A stretch of DNA of 64,000 bases from Prunella strophiata. Lineage: Eukaryota > Chordata > Aves > Passeriformes > Prunellidae. This document shows positions 10,222-22,021 of the stretch, one piece after another; the stretch's first letter is position 1; every line of letters starts with the position of its first letter. The translations under genes were made by a program, and so were the position numbers. The notes under the pieces were generated by a model. The model saw only the letters and a program-made list of their open reading frames with translations, was not told the origin of the DNA and searched no databases. The stretch covers positions 24,435,001-24,499,000 of the forward strand of contig JAZBQD010000027.1 in assembly GCA_036583965.1 (NCBI GenBank), given 5' to 3'.

Positions 10222-11305
10222 CTACAGGAACAATTGGTGACATTTGAGACTCCTCTGCACCACTGACCATCTTGAAGCTTTTATTTCTACATTTCCATAA
10301 TGCTGCTCTGAGGGCTTTTGAGCCTTCAAATGCAATTTGGAGGCATAAGCATCTCTGATTTCAGAAGGTTCTACAGACACAAGCAAATAAATTCTTGTAG
10401 CCAAGGTGAGGAGGCAGCAGATCTCTGCCTTCCAAAACACTGCCAGATTTCTGAGACACAGATTTATTTACCTTTCAGCTGACAGGCTGAATGCAAGATC
10501 AGAGAATCCTACAGTGGTTTGGGTTGGAAGGGACCTTAAAGATCATCCAGTTCCAACTGCTGCAGGATGACCTTTAGTTCACCACCTCCCATTTTTCACT
10601 ACATAATATAAATATTTCATAGTTATGAAAAGCAGGGTTTTATTATAATACAGTAAATTGTTTCCCATTTCTTTGTAATGCTTTTGCCATCTGTGCTGTA
10701 GTAACTGATATGCACCTTTGTGAAAGACACAGATCTTCTATTATCCCACCTCACTGCTTTACCTACTCATTTCAAGAGCATTGGAAATCCATGATTTCCA
10801 GTATGTTCAGAACATTTAAATTTTTATCTTCTTAATCTTGAAGGCTGGTTCTCTGCATTTGCCTCTAATAAAGAGACTTTTGTCTCTCTTTTTGTCTCCC
10901 CTCTAATAAAAAATCAGCTTTCTATAGCTCACTCCACAGAGGGAAGTTATTGCCATCTTCTTAAGGAACCCTGAGCCATGGATGACAGGATTAATTACAT
11001 TTCCTACATTATCTTTTCCATGGAAGTATGATATCTGTCCCTAGATTTTGCAGAACCTTGCAACCAGCAAGAAGGAACCACTTTAGTCCAAATGTCCAAC
11101 TCCTTGTACCAGAAATTCATGTCATGGTTCTCCTCGTGCCACAATAAACAACTAAACAAAACCAAAATAAAGATGAATTTTCAAAAATAAAACTTCAAGC
11201 CTGCACCCAGATGCAACTTTTTCCATCCCAAACCAAGATGACCCAAATCCAAGCCCCTGTGCACGTGCACTTGTGTCACAGACAGGAGAATGAGTGTGCT
11301 CCTAC
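10222..11305 (-). other. NIBAN1 intron 2
   Basis: A 1.08-kb intron with an antisense-oriented CR1 end at 10498-10575 and AT-rich unique sequence. I found no alternative acceptor for exon 3 that restores frame with exon 2. Confidence 0.85.
10498..10575 (-). mobile_element. CR1 LINE 3'-end fragment, minus orientation
   Basis: The sequence GGTTTGGGTTGGAAGGGACC and then TTAAAGATCATCCAGTTCCA is the reverse complement of the CR1 3' terminus. It is short and 5'-truncated, and it lies in intron 2 in the same orientation as NIBAN1. Confidence 0.85.
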
Positions 11306-11436
11306 CCTGGTTTTCAGGAAGCGGGACTGGGAGTGGCGGTGCTGCTCCAGCTCCTCCTGCACGTGCCTGCAGAAAGCCACGGCATACTGCCGGCGGTAGT
11401 GGGGGCTGAAGTTCTTGATGGTGGCCTCTGTTTTCC
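11306..11436 (-). CDS. NIBAN1: NIBAN1 exon 2
   Basis: The 131-bp exon completes Gly19 and then encodes KTEATIKNFSPHYRRQYAVA, FCRHVQEELEQHRHSQSRFL and KTR. The acceptor is TTCCACCTCAG before GG, and it joins exon 1 exactly in phase 1. This is the alpha-helical N-terminal Niban segment, as in the human protein. The most consensus-like 3' boundary is ACCAGG/GTAGGA, which ends in phase 0 while exon 3 needs two bases. If the run of three G were two G, CAG/GTAGGA would restore phase and give a Ser codon across the junction. This could be a base error, a polymorphism or a real frameshift. Confidence 0.93.
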
Positions 11437-11529
11437 CTGAGGTGGAACAGAGATTTAAAGGTTCACAACCCATAACACAGAACCAAGGCACTTCTCACCA
11501 CTGACCCGGATTCTTCTCTTTGAAGAAGA

Positions 11530-11868
11530 GGCAGCTCCAGGGTCACCCAGTAGTGACCTTCCAGTACCTGAAGGGAACCCACAAGAAAGATGGGGAGAGA
11601 CTCTGGAACAAGGGATGGAGTGACAGGACACAGGGAATGGCTTCCCACTATAGGTTTAGATGGAATTCTTCCCAGTGAGGGTGGTGAGGGCTTGGCAGAG
11701 GGTGTCCAGAGAAGCCGTGGCTGCCCCTGGATCCCTGGAAGTGTCCAAGGCCAGGCTGTATGGGGACTTGGAGCACCCTGGGCTAGTGGAAGGTGTCCCT
11801 GCCCAGAGCAGGGAGTGGAACTGGATGGGCTTTAAGATCCATCTAACCCAAACTATTCCATGATTCCA
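11530..11868 (+). mobile_element. CR1 LINE fragment, about 340 bp
   Basis: This is a longer CR1 3' segment. CCTTCCAGTACCTGAAGGGA, GGAAGTGTCCAAGGCCAGGC, CTAGTGGAAGGTGTCCCTGC and a terminal CCATGATTCCATGA occur in the canonical order. The 3' end points right. The short overlapping frames here are remnants of CR1, not genes. Confidence 0.9.
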
Positions 11869-12729
11869 TGAGAAAAACCTCTTGAGTATACCAAGGTCCA
11901 CTTGCTGCACAGATCAGGAAACCCTTGGAGATGCATTCAGAGGGAATTTGTCCAGGAAAATACTGGGCTTGGGACTTTGTTTTTACTTCTAAAATCAAGG
12001 AAAGAATTCCTCAAATCCACATCTCTAAGGAAAGATCTCTAAGGCTGTCTGCCTCCCCCTGGGACACGTTGCCCCAGAGCCAAGAGTGATCAAGGGGTGA
12101 AAGGGCTTTCAAAGACAACCAGTGACACTGGCTTATGTTCAGCCATAGGAGCCAATTTTGTCACTTACTGAGATTCTAAAGATGACTCAAAGCTCTACAA
12201 AAGATTTTTCTCAGCTTGGGCACTACAGTCTCATCTTTGTTTTAATGTAAACATATCCTCATTGTGCTGCAATAAACACTAATCTGGTATTGTCTCACTG
12301 TGATCAAGATCTCATGGGTAACAGCAACAGCAATAAACACACTGAGGTCTCACTTCTGAGAATCTTAAAACAATTTACAAGCAATTAACTCATTAACCCT
12401 ACCAAAGAAATAATGGTGCTTTGCAGACAGGGAAGTGAAGCTAAAATTAAAGGCATGTGCATGCATGCGACTGAAAGAGTCTGCAGCAATGCAAGAACCA
12501 GAACCTGGCCTGTGACCTAGAGAGCATCCCAAACAACCTGGATAATGGAGAGATCCCTTTCTTCTTGGTATTAGGGAGCTCCATGCCAAAGGGCATTTCT
12601 GAGCACACAACAGAGAAATGCAATTTCACATCTCAAGCAACTTCGATGCTTTCAAAATTTCATTTTGTTCTGCTCAGGGGGAAAAACCATCATATTTTCT
12701 GTATGAGAAATAAATGGTAATTCTCAAAC
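11869..12729. other. Unique intron 1 sequence
   Basis: AT-rich, with no exon or repeat recognised. Confidence 0.4.
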
Positions 12730-12935
12730 TAAGACTTATTAATGCCTTTAGATGGATTCCTAGACCAGGACTGGCACACAGCATTCCTGAAATGGAATTC
12801 ATGGAAGTGTTCAAGGCCAGGGGCGAGGAGCAATCTGGTTTAGTGGAAGGTGTCACTGCCCATGGCAGGGCGTGGGACTGGATGGGTTTGAAGATCCCTC
12901 CCAACCCAAACCATTGTGGGATTCTAGGAATTATT
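12730..12935 (+). mobile_element. CR1 LINE fragment
   Basis: GGAAGTGTTCAAGGCCAGG, TTTAGTGGAAGGTGTCACTG, CCCATGGCAGGG and CCAACCCAAACCATT appear in CR1 order. The 3' end is to the right, and the copy is moderately diverged. Confidence 0.88.
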
Positions 12936-14609
12936 CCCTAAGTTCCTAACACGGATGTGCATGAGAAGACAAACCTACATAGCAGCTCCTCTGCTTCTGC
13001 AGGTGAATTTCCAGGGTGATGCAGAATAAGATGCATCCCCCAAGTTCAGGGCAATGCCAACACTGCCATTCCATGACACCACCTTCCATTCCAGCCACTC
13101 CTGTGTCACCAGCTCAGAGGGGTGAGCTGGAGCCTTCTCCTTCATAAGCACCAATGTGATTGCTGCCTTCCATTGAACTGGAAGCCCCTTTTGCCCCACT
13201 GCTGCCCCATTCCAACCCCACCCCAGCACTGGGAGACAGACCTGATGCCCTGGAGCCCTCTCCAGGCACACAGAGGAGCTGGCTCAGCATTGGCACAGCC
13301 ATCCCACTCAGCTGGAGGGATGTCAGAAGCTGAGTCAATTCACCACTCATGTAAGGCTTTCACAGAGTTACTTGTGGGACAGCACCTGGTGACAATCTGG
13401 ACTCCAAATCTTCAGCTTTAAGATGGCTTTTTAGGGACATACTGATTATAGGATGTGCTTGGGTATAATAGCAGGATATGGTGCTGCTAAAGCAGAATAT
13501 CCCAGCCCTACAAAAACTAGCCTGCTTTGGGCAGAGGCATAGACTTATTCTCCAAATAAGGACAAAGTTTCCCAAAACCTTCTTTACAGCATTTTTTTTC
13601 CTCCTGGTCCCAGCCAGCAGTAGGATGTTGTTGGCCCCAGCCCCAGCAGAGTTTCCTGCTCAGGGTTTGCCCCTGTTTTGCATTGTGGCTTTTTCTTTTC
13701 CAGCTCGCATCATCCTCTCAATTTGTTAGAGAGGGCTCTGGGACACTGCACCTCACTTGGCTACTGCCTGCATCCTGCAGTAAAAGTCTGTAGAGGAAGT
13801 GGGACAAAGAATAAAATTCTGGTGTTGGGAAAAAACTTGCAACAATCACAGGAAATACCTGTAATTTTGGCAAAGTCTCTCAATTAAGGCTAAATGGCCT
13901 CAGAAGTGTCATTTTTCACTGTCAGTACTGCTTAGATCAGCTTAAAGCACAATGACTGAAGAGAAAGAAACTCTGCAATTCACAACATACACGTCAGAAA
14001 TAGGACATTGATGATGCAATTTTTATGTGCAGACTATGACAAACCAACACAAGAATCAAGAGGCAAATGTTTCTGGCTGTTTCTTCCAATCTTCACACTA
14101 CTTGTTGCAAAGGAGCTCTGCATTAAAAATACTCCTCCCTCTTAAAATTAGAAGAAAAGTTTATTTAAAGAGATTGTGAGTGGCACCACTGCAGGGCTGG
14201 GCTGAACAAGAATTGCAGTGCTACCTGAAGGTGGGAAGAGGAGCAGACAGACCCTTGATCCATTGTTCCTTCAATGGATATTTAAACTCTTTTGGTTTAC
14301 AGAAAATAAAAATATGCTATCTGAAAATAAACATGATGGAAACAGTCCTGAGTAACAGAAACTCTTCCCATGAAATGATAACATGGGGCAACTGGAGATA
14401 AAATACTCCAGGGCAGTTGAAAAATGAGTTCCCCTAATTCTTTTCCAAATTTAGTGTGGCTGGCTTCGTCAGAGCTGTTTATATGGAGCACGGCCAAAGC
14501 TCCAACTTGGCTGGTCTGGCAATGGCACAGCTCCAGCCCATATAAATGGGACTTGAAACCCAGCAGCTGGGATGTTTATCCTGGGAGAATGAGGAGTCTG
14601 ATCAGCTCC
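12936..14609. other. Unique intron 1 sequence
   Basis: No gene or interspersed repeat recognised. Frames of up to about 100 codons near 12975-13421 overlap on both strands and look random. Confidence 0.4.
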
Positions 14610-14688
14610 AGGAGGAGCCAGGAGTTGGACTCAATGATTGATCCCTGTGGGTTCCCTCCAACTTGGGATATTCTGTGATTCCATGAAC
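14610..14688 (+). mobile_element. CR1 LINE 3'-end fragment
   Basis: GGAGTTGGACTCAATGATTG and TTGGGATATTCTGTGATTCC match the same CR1 terminus seen at 3.6 and 9.4 kb, with a small insertion (GATTGATCC). Confidence 0.75.
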
Positions 14689-17600
14689 CAAAGTTACCAA
14701 CAGGAAAGACAACTGTGATGGAGGTGGAAGGATTTCCATCAAATTAACGTGCCAAGGGTCTGTTCCTCCTTTGCTGAGGGTTTGGATCCTGCTCCAGAAT
14801 AAACTTTGCTAATGCTTCATGATGCACCTCCCACTCTGCAGAACTGCCCCTGCACATGACCACAAAACTTTAGCATGAGTTATGACACCTCTTTTAAGAC
14901 TAAAAACAAATGTCACTGCACTGAGAAACAAGAAACATCTAGCTGTTGCCCTCCTGGAAGTAGGTAATCACCCCCAGATTTTTGTTTTCCTTGCTTTTCC
15001 CCTGCCTTTGACCTTCTTAATTGTGTCACCCATGTTGGACATGGGTGTACGTAACACTAAGTCATCAAGCTCACAGAATGGCCTCAAATACCCAATTTTA
15101 TAGTGGGAGGTTCACTGCTTTTATTGAAATAACTGACATTCAGCTTTTTCAAACAAGGGCACTCTTTGGCAAGTTCACCCAGGAGTGAATTCCTGCTGGT
15201 CTGGCCACTGGCTCCCAGTGCAGCCTATCCAGCTCACCCTGCCACATCTCCCTGCTCTCAACAACGTTGCCACGTGGCCAGTCCAGGTGCAGGTCAGGAA
15301 AACTCAGGAATAAAGGTCAGAAAACAATAACTTATTGGCTAGGATACAAGAGAGTGATTGCTCACACTCCCAGAACTTCAGCCATTTGGAAGTTAAGAAT
15401 GGAAAGAGGGAAGGACTTGCCATAAAAGCTATTCCACTTAAATATTGGTGTTTGGCAGTAAGATGACCCTTCCAAGAGTAGGAAAATGTTCACAATCCTT
15501 CCCCCTCACAACACAATTGCCTGAACTCAGCACCTTTTGGAAAGGGTTTTCCAAATATACCACCATCAGTGATATGAATCTCTTTGGAGGTCTGGGGGCT
15601 GATCTATCTTCTTACACCATTTAAGCCCCAGAGGACATAAATGTAAAGGAAGTAGATGAATTGCTGTATTAAAACAAATTCTGGACAAAATAAAACCTAA
15701 TAGAAATAGGCACTGTGTGTGCTTAATGTCAGTACACCCAGCACTTCAAACAAGTAAAGCAGTGAGACAGAACAGGAACAAATCACTTTGTCTTATTTCC
15801 TCCACCAGGCCATGAGCAAAGCTGTCAGAAAACAATCTAAAATGCTCAGCTGATCATACCCACACAGTGCTCCACAAGCCAGGCTGTAACCCACAACTGG
15901 GGGCATACTTTTAAATTATAAACTAGAAACCAGGTAGTCTTTATATACTGTGTGCCTTAATGCAAATTAAGCTTTACAATTACTACTGTCCATCCATTCA
16001 TTTTTCTATCCAAAACCACAGTCTTATTCTCATAGCCCATCAAGGTAGCAGCAAAATGAGTTAACAAAATAATTCCAGTGTTCAGCTCCTGGGCCAACTT
16101 CATCCCAAGTTCAAGACAAGCACAGCTCTGACTGAGGTAAATGTCTGAAATGCAGATGCTCAACATAAGCCCTAAAAGCTGGATGTCAGTACTGGCAGCT
16201 CTGAAATGGGCTGGATGCTCAACAGGAAGAGAAGGAAGCAGCCACTCACCTCAAAAATTGCTTTTCCTCAGCTTACCCATTCACTGCAAACATCATTATC
16301 AGTTGCTAAATGCATCTGGTAGGCAGAAAACCTGTGGAAGTGATTCTGTTTGGCACATCCTGACAGTGCCCACCACCTCCCAGTGCTCTGGGGTATAGAA
16401 CAGTGCAGTGGGATTTACAAGTGATTCCCTCTTTCCTACAGTCTTCCTCCTTGTGCAGTACTCACAATACCACCCAGGAAGTGTTTCAGTTCAAGTGCCC
16501 CCAGACTTTATCTAGGAAGGCAATGTAAACTACTCCTGTTGTTGTTGAAAGCAGAACTCATTTTGATCTTTACTTGCAGAAATAGTATTTCAATTAATCT
16601 GAGTCATGACTTAATACCTGTTATGACAAAAAGGGATGGCAGACACAAATCCCAGGTTCTGGTTTGGCTGGATCACCTCTCACAGGTTTGTTTGCACTCA
16701 GCCAAACCCAGCAGCTCTGGTTGGTGGAGGCACCCCTTTCCCATGCAGGAACATGTGGTTTGCACCTGGTAAAATACTGAAACCAATTATTTATCCCAGC
16801 CTTGGTTTATATTAATGGAGACTGCTCTCAATAAAACCTCACAATTATATAATTCCAGTGGTTTGCACACACCCTCAAACCACCTGTTTGCCATGCTGGC
16901 AAAATCCCTGTTAGTCACCCAAAACTCAGTGCAGAGGAGTGGGCAACACCCAGCACACCTCGGATCAGCCTCTCCTCAAGTCTCAGCATATAGCACTCCT
17001 CAGGTACTTAGTCCATCTTCTCTATAGGAAAAAACTGATGCTGTCTTGTGAAAAAATCAGATTTTTTCACTAGTTTGGCAGCTGAGACCCGTGAGTGTGA
17101 TATTTGTGCTCCATCATAAGTGAAGCTTTTGTTTCACAGCTAAACAAACACACTTGTAAATTCATCTAGACATGATTCCTGGCAAAAGAGGTGCCAAAAG
17201 TAACAGGCTCCATTCCAACCTTGCAGATCACCCTTTCTAGCAATTTTACCCCTCAAGTGCTCCACTACATGAGGCTGAATTTTACACTGAGATGAACAAT
17301 TATCCCATAGATTTCCAAAGGTTTCCATACTTATGTTGCTCCCAGGCAGCTCTGGGAGCATCTTGCATTCAGAGGGAGCAGACTGAGCTGAGTGAGACCT
17401 CATGCACTCTATAAAAAATGCTTGTTTTGTGAAGAGCAGCTTGTGATCTAACTATGGAGCTTGCTGGTTTAAGTAAATTCTGAATGACGAATGATTATTA
17501 AAAATGAAGAACAAACAGCAGAGCACAGATCCTGCACAAACACAGAGTTGCTTCTTGGGTCCAACTCAGAGACTCATTCCTGCAGCTGGCTTTCCTTTCT

Positions 17601-19719
17601 CCTGCTCCACTGCCCAATCCTTATTTATGGGAGAAGGAAGATTTCACAAATTGCATTTGCACTTCTGTCAGGCTAAAAAATCCTAATAATCATGAATTAC
17701 ATAAAGGCCAGTGCTTGTGGTTGGTCAGGCTGAAACAAGCCAAGGGTTTGATTAACACTGTGTCAGATAAGCTTATCTCAAAGGCTGCTAAAACCCACCC
17801 TTTCTTGGTAATGGGGTGAGAAGCAGCAATGCTCTGCCTAGAAACAATTACTCATGGTCAGATTCAACTAGAATAAGGTCTGACAAGACTTTATTTATAA
17901 GCTTCTTTCACAGCACCAGAAGGACTTGTGATTTAGTAACCAAATGAACCCAGTCTAACTCCTGGGGGGGGTCACATGAAACTAAACTATGATCTCTGAT
18001 GAATAAATTTGGTGAAGGTCAATGGTTTTCAAGTTTTGGGTTTTTTTTTTTTCAACTCCCTGAGCCACAAGTTGAGGCACTCCTGGGGACACAGACACCA
18101 GGCATGTCTTGAGCAGCCTTCTCCAATCCAGATCTCAGCACCACGTTACACATCACTGGAGGTCACACAAAAATGTTTCTTGGGAACATTTAAACAGCAT
18201 TCCAAAAATGTAAGCCAATGCTGCATCACCCTTTAAATCAGGATGATGTATTCCCCCTTCCCTCCCTTTTGGGTGACAGTTACCTCACTGCCCAACCATC
18301 CACAAGACTAAATGACAAAACACAGAGACACAGATAACAGAAATAACCATCTTCATGACATTAGTTGAAGCTTTTTTCTGAATATATATATTTATACAGA
18401 CACACACACACCTTCAAAAGATTATTTCCATGCAATGCTTGGCATATGCTTATACAAATCTGGGAGTATTTTTACTAATTTCTTTTTTCTTAATTACTTT
18501 GCCAAATTATACCATGCTACGTGGCTCTATCACAAAATTACTCCAGAGAGTACATGACATTGGCCAAAGCTATGAGTACACACACATCTTTCCATGAGGG
18601 GCTTCATTTTTGCTGAGGTTTCCTTACCTTAATCATAAATTCCCTTTATTCCCTTCACCATTCCAACTCCTGTCACCATCAGCCCAGATAGACTCCTCAG
18701 AGTACTGCATTTCCCACAAAGTAATCACTTTTTAAGCACTGTAGCAGAAGGCCATTATTCCATGGCAGGACTTTATTCCATTTCTCTTCAACAAACACAA
18801 CTGCACAAAACAGCAACAAAATGAGAATAGTGGTAACTTTGGAGCCTCTTTTCTTACCATTTTCCTCATCAATTCTAAGGTGTTTGCTTCTCTTTTGGCT
18901 GCTGTGTACACTGAAAATGAGTAAATACCATGATTTGCAAAGGATTTTCAGCTAAGCCTATGTGCAAGAAGGGTAAAACCAAGACTAATCTCTAAACTAG
19001 AGGTCTCCAAGCAAGGACACTTACTTTCATGACCTCCCAACACAATCACACCACTTGATTTTATCACAGGAAATAATTTCAGCCTCAAAGCTCCTTCTTG
19101 ACATTCTGAACCCCACAACAACACCTGGGTGAATACACAGATTTTAACCCAAACAAGCACCATTCAGATTTTTGAAGCCCAAGGCCATACCCATGTCACA
19201 GTTGTGCCAGTTGGGATCATTTTCCAATTTCACCTGGTTTGCTTTGCTTGTGCCAACACCTTCTCACCTTGGTCCTCTGTAGGGCAGCAACTGTGAAAGG
19301 GCATTTTGAGGGGGACAAAGAGCCAACTTTTTGTGAAAATCAATAATTGATTTTATTCCTCTTCCCCCTCTTTTAAAAAGGACAAAAATGTAGAAATCTA
19401 TTATATACATATATATGTATATAATATTAGGCTTCTAATAAAACTTTGTAATACAGGAAGAGGAGTAGGTAAAATGCAATTTACATTCCAAAGAATTTTC
19501 TAATCTTTTTTACCTGACTTCCCACCTTTACATTCAGCTTGAACAACAAAAATGGGAACATTTTTCCTTTGCAGTGCATATTTAGTCATTTGTTAAGGAT
19601 CTCACTAGTTTCAGGTTATAATACTGGAATATGACTGCAGGAAAATGTAACTTGTCAGAGCAAAACACTGGGCAGAGGATGGGAGAATTTACTTTATAAA
19701 ACTTAGAAGTTCGAGTGAA
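14689..19719. other. Unique intron 1 sequence
   Basis: AT-rich intronic DNA. It includes short simple tracts: T12 near 18040, an (AT)/(CA) run at about 18381-18412 and a self-complementary ATATATACATATATATGTAT-like run at about 19402-19424. No exon recognised. Confidence 0.4.
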
Positions 19720-19809
19720 GCTTATAAAATCTCTTTAATCTGTCATACATTTCGTTGTTACAAAGCTAATAAAATCTCTTTGATCTGTTATACATTTTGT
19801 TGTTACACA
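19720..19809. repeat. Two-copy 45-bp tandem duplication
   Basis: Units 19720-19764 and 19765-19809 both contain ATAAAATCTCTTT and ACATTT-GTTGTTAC, with about five mismatches between them. This is a simple local duplication of moderate age. Confidence 0.9.
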
Positions 19810-19836
19810 GCAGGGTGATACAATGGGATCCCTTTC

Positions 19837-19844
19837 TGACGTCA
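19837..19844. promoter_or_regulatory. Full palindromic CRE-type motif
   Basis: TGACGTCA, the full CREB/ATF palindrome, occurs once in intron 1 just right of the 45-bp duplication. A CpG-containing 8-mer is uncommon in CpG-depleted intron. No functional evidence is visible. Confidence 0.3.
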
Positions 19845-21986
19845 CATGGACTTTGTGCAGATGCTACAGCAGGAATTGTTCAAGGCTGCCACAACCTACA
19901 GGAACAAAAATGTTCCACAGCACTGTGGTCAATCCTTCAAAGCCTCAGCTAAGACAAACTAGACAAACTCTCCTTGCTGCTAGTCTGTCCTCATGTTCAG
20001 AAAAACAACATAATAGCTCTAAAAACGCTTGCTAAATCTTTAGAAATAAATTGATTTCAAAAGAGGATTGCATTCATTGCTTTGCAAGGAACACTGCCAG
20101 GCATTAAAAGGGTCTGTACCCATGCAACTGAAGGTCTCCCCTTTCACAAACAAACCCTCCTCTACCTCTCCATGGATGGCAATGTCCCTCAGGAAATCCA
20201 CACTGTTCACTGGTCACTCTGCAGGAGAGGCAGGAGGAAGCATTGGTGCCTCATCCTGTGGGAAAGGTTTCTTCACACAACTGCTAAAAAGCATCAATTA
20301 AGGTAGAATTTAGAAGACAAGTGTATAATTATTACATGAAGCTGCTCACTCAACCCTGTGTAAGACAGATTTTTTTCTGTGCTCATTACAGATGGGGAAG
20401 GGAAACTACAGCTCTGTGATGCAACAGATCAGCTTTATAATTCAAATTAGTGCAGGAACACTGGGAAGTGGCACCAGAGCATCAGCCCCTGACCCAGGCT
20501 CCTTCAAGAAAGGGTGGCACAAAGGGAGCAAGATGCACTGAGGCTGCTGGAAAGGGAGACCTTGACCACATCTCCTCTCATTCCTCAATCCTGGTCTGGT
20601 TCTCTCACTCCCACTTTGACTCTCCCATAGCAGCTGCTGCTGCCCCAAAGTCCCACTTCAGGACAGGTCACAGCCTTTTGCTCTCTTCCAGCTGTGAAAG
20701 GGGTGCAAAAGGAACAGAATTGGCCTCTTGCCTTTGTGAAACCAATGAAACCACTCCAAAAGCCTCTACTAAATCTGGTCCAGGGATAATTCAAGGGAAG
20801 AAGCAGAGAAAATGAGGTAAATGAAAACAAAATAAGAAAAGACAATCAGAAGATGGGAGACAGCCCTCTGGCTGCCTGGGGCTTCTCAACATGGGAGACC
20901 TGCCAGTGGCCTCCTTTCCCCTCCTTTCTCCCATTCAAAGTTGAACAAGGTCATAATCAAGATCCCAATATTTCCAAAGCACTGTAAAAGAATAAAACAA
21001 AGTGATCTAAACATTTTGGGGTTTTTCTCTAAACAGCTAAAAGGACCCATTAAACTTCATTAATTGTTCCTTACTTGGCAGAGTTCATGCCTTTGATTCC
21101 TTCTAAATTAAAGCTGGGACCTTCCTAATAAAAATACATCTTCTGCTACCAAATCAAGAATAATTCCCAACATTTTATCCTGAAAAGAGGTCGAGTAAAA
21201 ATCCAAACAACTCCTAACTTTCTGCAGCTGCAGCAGTATCAAAGTTGAAGGATCACCTTTACATTTCTCATGCCTGCTGTTCCTGCAACCCACCAGTGCC
21301 AGCAACCCCCATCACCAGGGGCAGAAATAGTCCCAGGTGACAAGGGCATAGCTCAGGGGAATTTAAGGAAAAAGGGAAACCAAAGAACTGTGTTAGAAAG
21401 AATTTGATGCAAATGCCACAGAGGACACCCACAAAGGAACACTCCTCTCAGAGTCTCTCCTGTGCAAGTGTGGGGGTTTAAGGCCTCTGTGTTCCGGCAC
21501 ACTGTTCAAAAGTATTTATTTCTTTTTCAGGCTGCTATTTTTAACCCTAACTCAGAGAAAGGCCAGAGCCTGACAGAGTGTCTGACTGCAGCTCCCAGAC
21601 AGGCACACTTGCTGTGACAGGAAGGTGGTGACACACAGCTCTGTAGGTCCCAGTTGCCTTGTTTCCTCCATGGGGCTGGCTTCACCAAAGCCCTCTTTTA
21701 TCCAGTGAAACCAGCTCAGAGGGGTTCCATCCAGCCACCTGGCAGGCCAAGTGCTGTGCATTATTCTTCTGCATTATTCTTCTTCCTCCTAGACCACTTT
21801 CAGATCCTCAAACACTCATGAAAGCATCACTGGGAGGACAATAGTTAGCACTGGTGTTTGTTTTCTCCATTTCTAAGAGGACTTCCCAGGAAGAAGCTCC
21901 ACTCAGCCATAGTCCCTCTCACTAAGCCTGTGCTTGAGGCTCCTTGGCTGCTTCTGTCCCAATGCTTCAATGCTCCTTCCTTCTTG
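19845..21986. other. Unique intron 1 sequence
   Basis: No gene or recognisable interspersed repeat. A 121-codon frame at 20450-20815 shows no familiar domain. Confidence 0.4.

Positions 21987-22018
<32 letters not shown>
21987..22018. repeat. A32 homopolymer tract
   Basis: Thirty-two consecutive A on the plus strand, flanked by TTCTTG and GGGAG. No retroposed gene is recognisable to its left and no target duplication is seen, so its origin is unclear. Confidence 0.95.
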
Positions 22019-22021
<3 letters not shown>

